Shown here: positions 28,383-28,860 of the stretch, piece after piece
Layout: the number at the start of each line of letters is the position of its first letter
How positions within the stretch are numbered: position 1 is the stretch's first letter
IMG/VR virus record: IMGVR_UViG_3300036885_000599
Coordinates: 1 to 28,860 of that record
Strand: one strand, 5' to 3'
From: a virus
DNA: 28,860 bases
Position numbers and translations under genes: made by a program
The notes under the pieces: model-generated
Database searches by the model: none
What the model was told of the DNA's origin: nothing
The model's input: only the letters and a program-made list of their open reading frames with translations

Positions 28383-28607
28383 ATGGAACAGAAAGCAGCA
28401 CTTATATTCGAGCGCAAAAAAGAAGAACGCGTATATCAATTTATCATCCCTGTGGGAGCTCCATTTGGAGAAGTATTTGATGTAGTTTTTGAAATGCTTG
28501 GGGCAGCTCAAGAATTTTCTAAGCAAGCCTTAGAGTCTTCTAAGAAAGCTCTAGATGAAGCAAAAGCTAAAGAAGCTGCTACTTCCGAGGGTCCTATAGA
28601 AAACTAA
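28383..28607 (+). CDS. Small protein of unknown function
   Basis: 74 residues; AAAGGA lies about 9 bases before the ATG. A beta-rich start (MEQKAALIFERKKEERVYQF, IIPVGAPFGEVFDVVFEML) is followed by an Ala/Lys/Glu helix (EFSKQALESSKKALDEAKAK) and a Ser/Glu end. It could be a small virion or chaperone-like protein; the helix resembles a coiled coil. It starts a short gene group after the fibre hairpin. Not recognised. Confidence 0.55.
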   Translation: MEQKAALIFERKKEERVYQFIIPVGAPFGEVFDVVFEMLGAAQEFSKQALESSKKALDEAKAKEAATSEGPIEN

Positions 28608-28618
28608 AGGAAATCAAG

Positions 28619-28860
28619 ATGGCTCTAACGAGTACAGTTAAAGCAGTCAGCCTGAGCAGTTTTGATACTGCCGGGCTGACTGGCGGTTATGATGTTATAA
28701 ATGCAAATGGGCTCGCCCATTCATGTTTTAAGCTGAGAATTATAAATGCCTCTGACACTGACCTGGGTATTAGTTATGATGGTACCAGCACTAGCGATTA
28801 CATTCCTAGCGATTCTGTGTTTACCCTAGATTTACAAAATAATGCTGGTCCATCGGGCTA
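28619..28860 (+). CDS. Probable structural protein, 3' partial
   Basis: Begins at ATG 28619 with AAAGG about 8 bases upstream and runs off the window. The visible 80 residues (MALTSTVKAVSLSSFDTAGL, TGGYDVINANGLAHSCFKLR, IINASDTDLGISYDGTSTSD, YIPSDSVFTLDLQNNAGPSG) look like a beta-sandwich of the type used in virion surface and tail proteins. No family assigned. Confidence 0.55.
   Translation, partial: MALTSTVKAVSLSSFDTAGLTGGYDVINANGLAHSCFKLRIINASDTDLGISYDGTSTSDYIPSDSVFTLDLQNNAGPSG

Noticed and set aside
1-28860. Integrase, DNA polymerase, toxin-antitoxin or anti-CRISPR genes
   Set aside because: No convincing motifs for any of these in the frames examined; the RHH gene has no toxin partner next to it.
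28619-28860. Window ends joined as one circular genome
   Set aside because: Joining the last and first bases would give an immediate stop in the last gene and does not continue the first fibre frame; no terminal repeat is visible.

Overview
This window is a contiguous piece of an AT-rich tailed-phage genome (Caudoviricetes), or of a prophage or metagenomic phage contig. The gene set points to a short-tailed, podovirus-like virion: a P22-type portal protein, an N4-gp56-family major capsid protein, a compact tail adaptor/nozzle set, glycine- and glutamine-rich internal (ejection-type) proteins, and several tail fibres. A lipoprotein, signal-peptide proteins and strong AGGAG-type ribosome binding sites suggest a Gram-negative-type host. 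The host is not identified. No integrase, DNA polymerase, holin or endolysin was seen here, so lifestyle and lysis genes are unresolved. Both ends of the window cut through genes.

Layout. (a) 1-1916: the end of a rightward tail-fibre block, a fibre with an S74 autoprocessing chaperone domain and a second fibre-like protein, closed by a bidirectional terminator. (b) 1929-3763: a leftward early operon with an ERF single-strand annealing protein, a MerR-like helix-turn-helix protein and three unknown small proteins, driven by a TTGACA/TGnTAAGAT promoter that carries an inverted repeat. (c) 3787-4223: a separate leftward gene with its own terminator, and a divergent control region. (d) 4224-7873: rightward replication and packaging genes: a winged-helix replication-like protein that contains iteron-like DNA repeats (a lambda-O-style origin candidate), RusA resolvase, and putative small and clear large terminase. 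(e) 7874-10466: an accessory block with an HNH endonuclease bracketed by a duplicated promoter-like repeat, an exported CxxC protein, a tRNA-Glu, an abnormal tRNA-like element and an orphan primase zinc finger. (f) 10491-16225: portal, a cluster of very small lysine/histidine-rich proteins, a lipoprotein, a scaffold-like protein and small exported or membrane proteins, ending at a terminator. (g) 16235-18485: the major capsid protein and a probable decoration protein as a separate unit with its own -10 element, a repeat-rich leader and a terminator. (h) 18505-26974: tail adaptor, fibre, nozzle-like and internal virion proteins. (i) 26975-28860: a leftward ribbon-helix-helix gene, then a beta-repeat fibre and two further small genes.

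How the genes fit together. ERF and RusA would handle recombination of replicating DNA. The winged-helix protein may start replication at repeats inside its own gene. Terminase fills procapsids made from portal, scaffold and capsid proteins. The decoration, adaptor, nozzle, ejection and fibre proteins complete the particle.

The most unusual signals are regulatory or RNA-level. (1) Three stem-loops in the capsid-gene leader share a 10-nt loop while one stem base pair changes in a compensated way (A-T, T-A, G-C). (2) Two direct repeats inside the replication gene lie in different reading frames. (3) A 49-residue ribbon-helix-helix gene sits in the late region next to a perfect 18-bp palindrome. 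(4) A tRNA-like gene has a 51-nt hairpin inserted in its D-loop, and 16 bp of it recur exactly in front of a tail-fibre gene.
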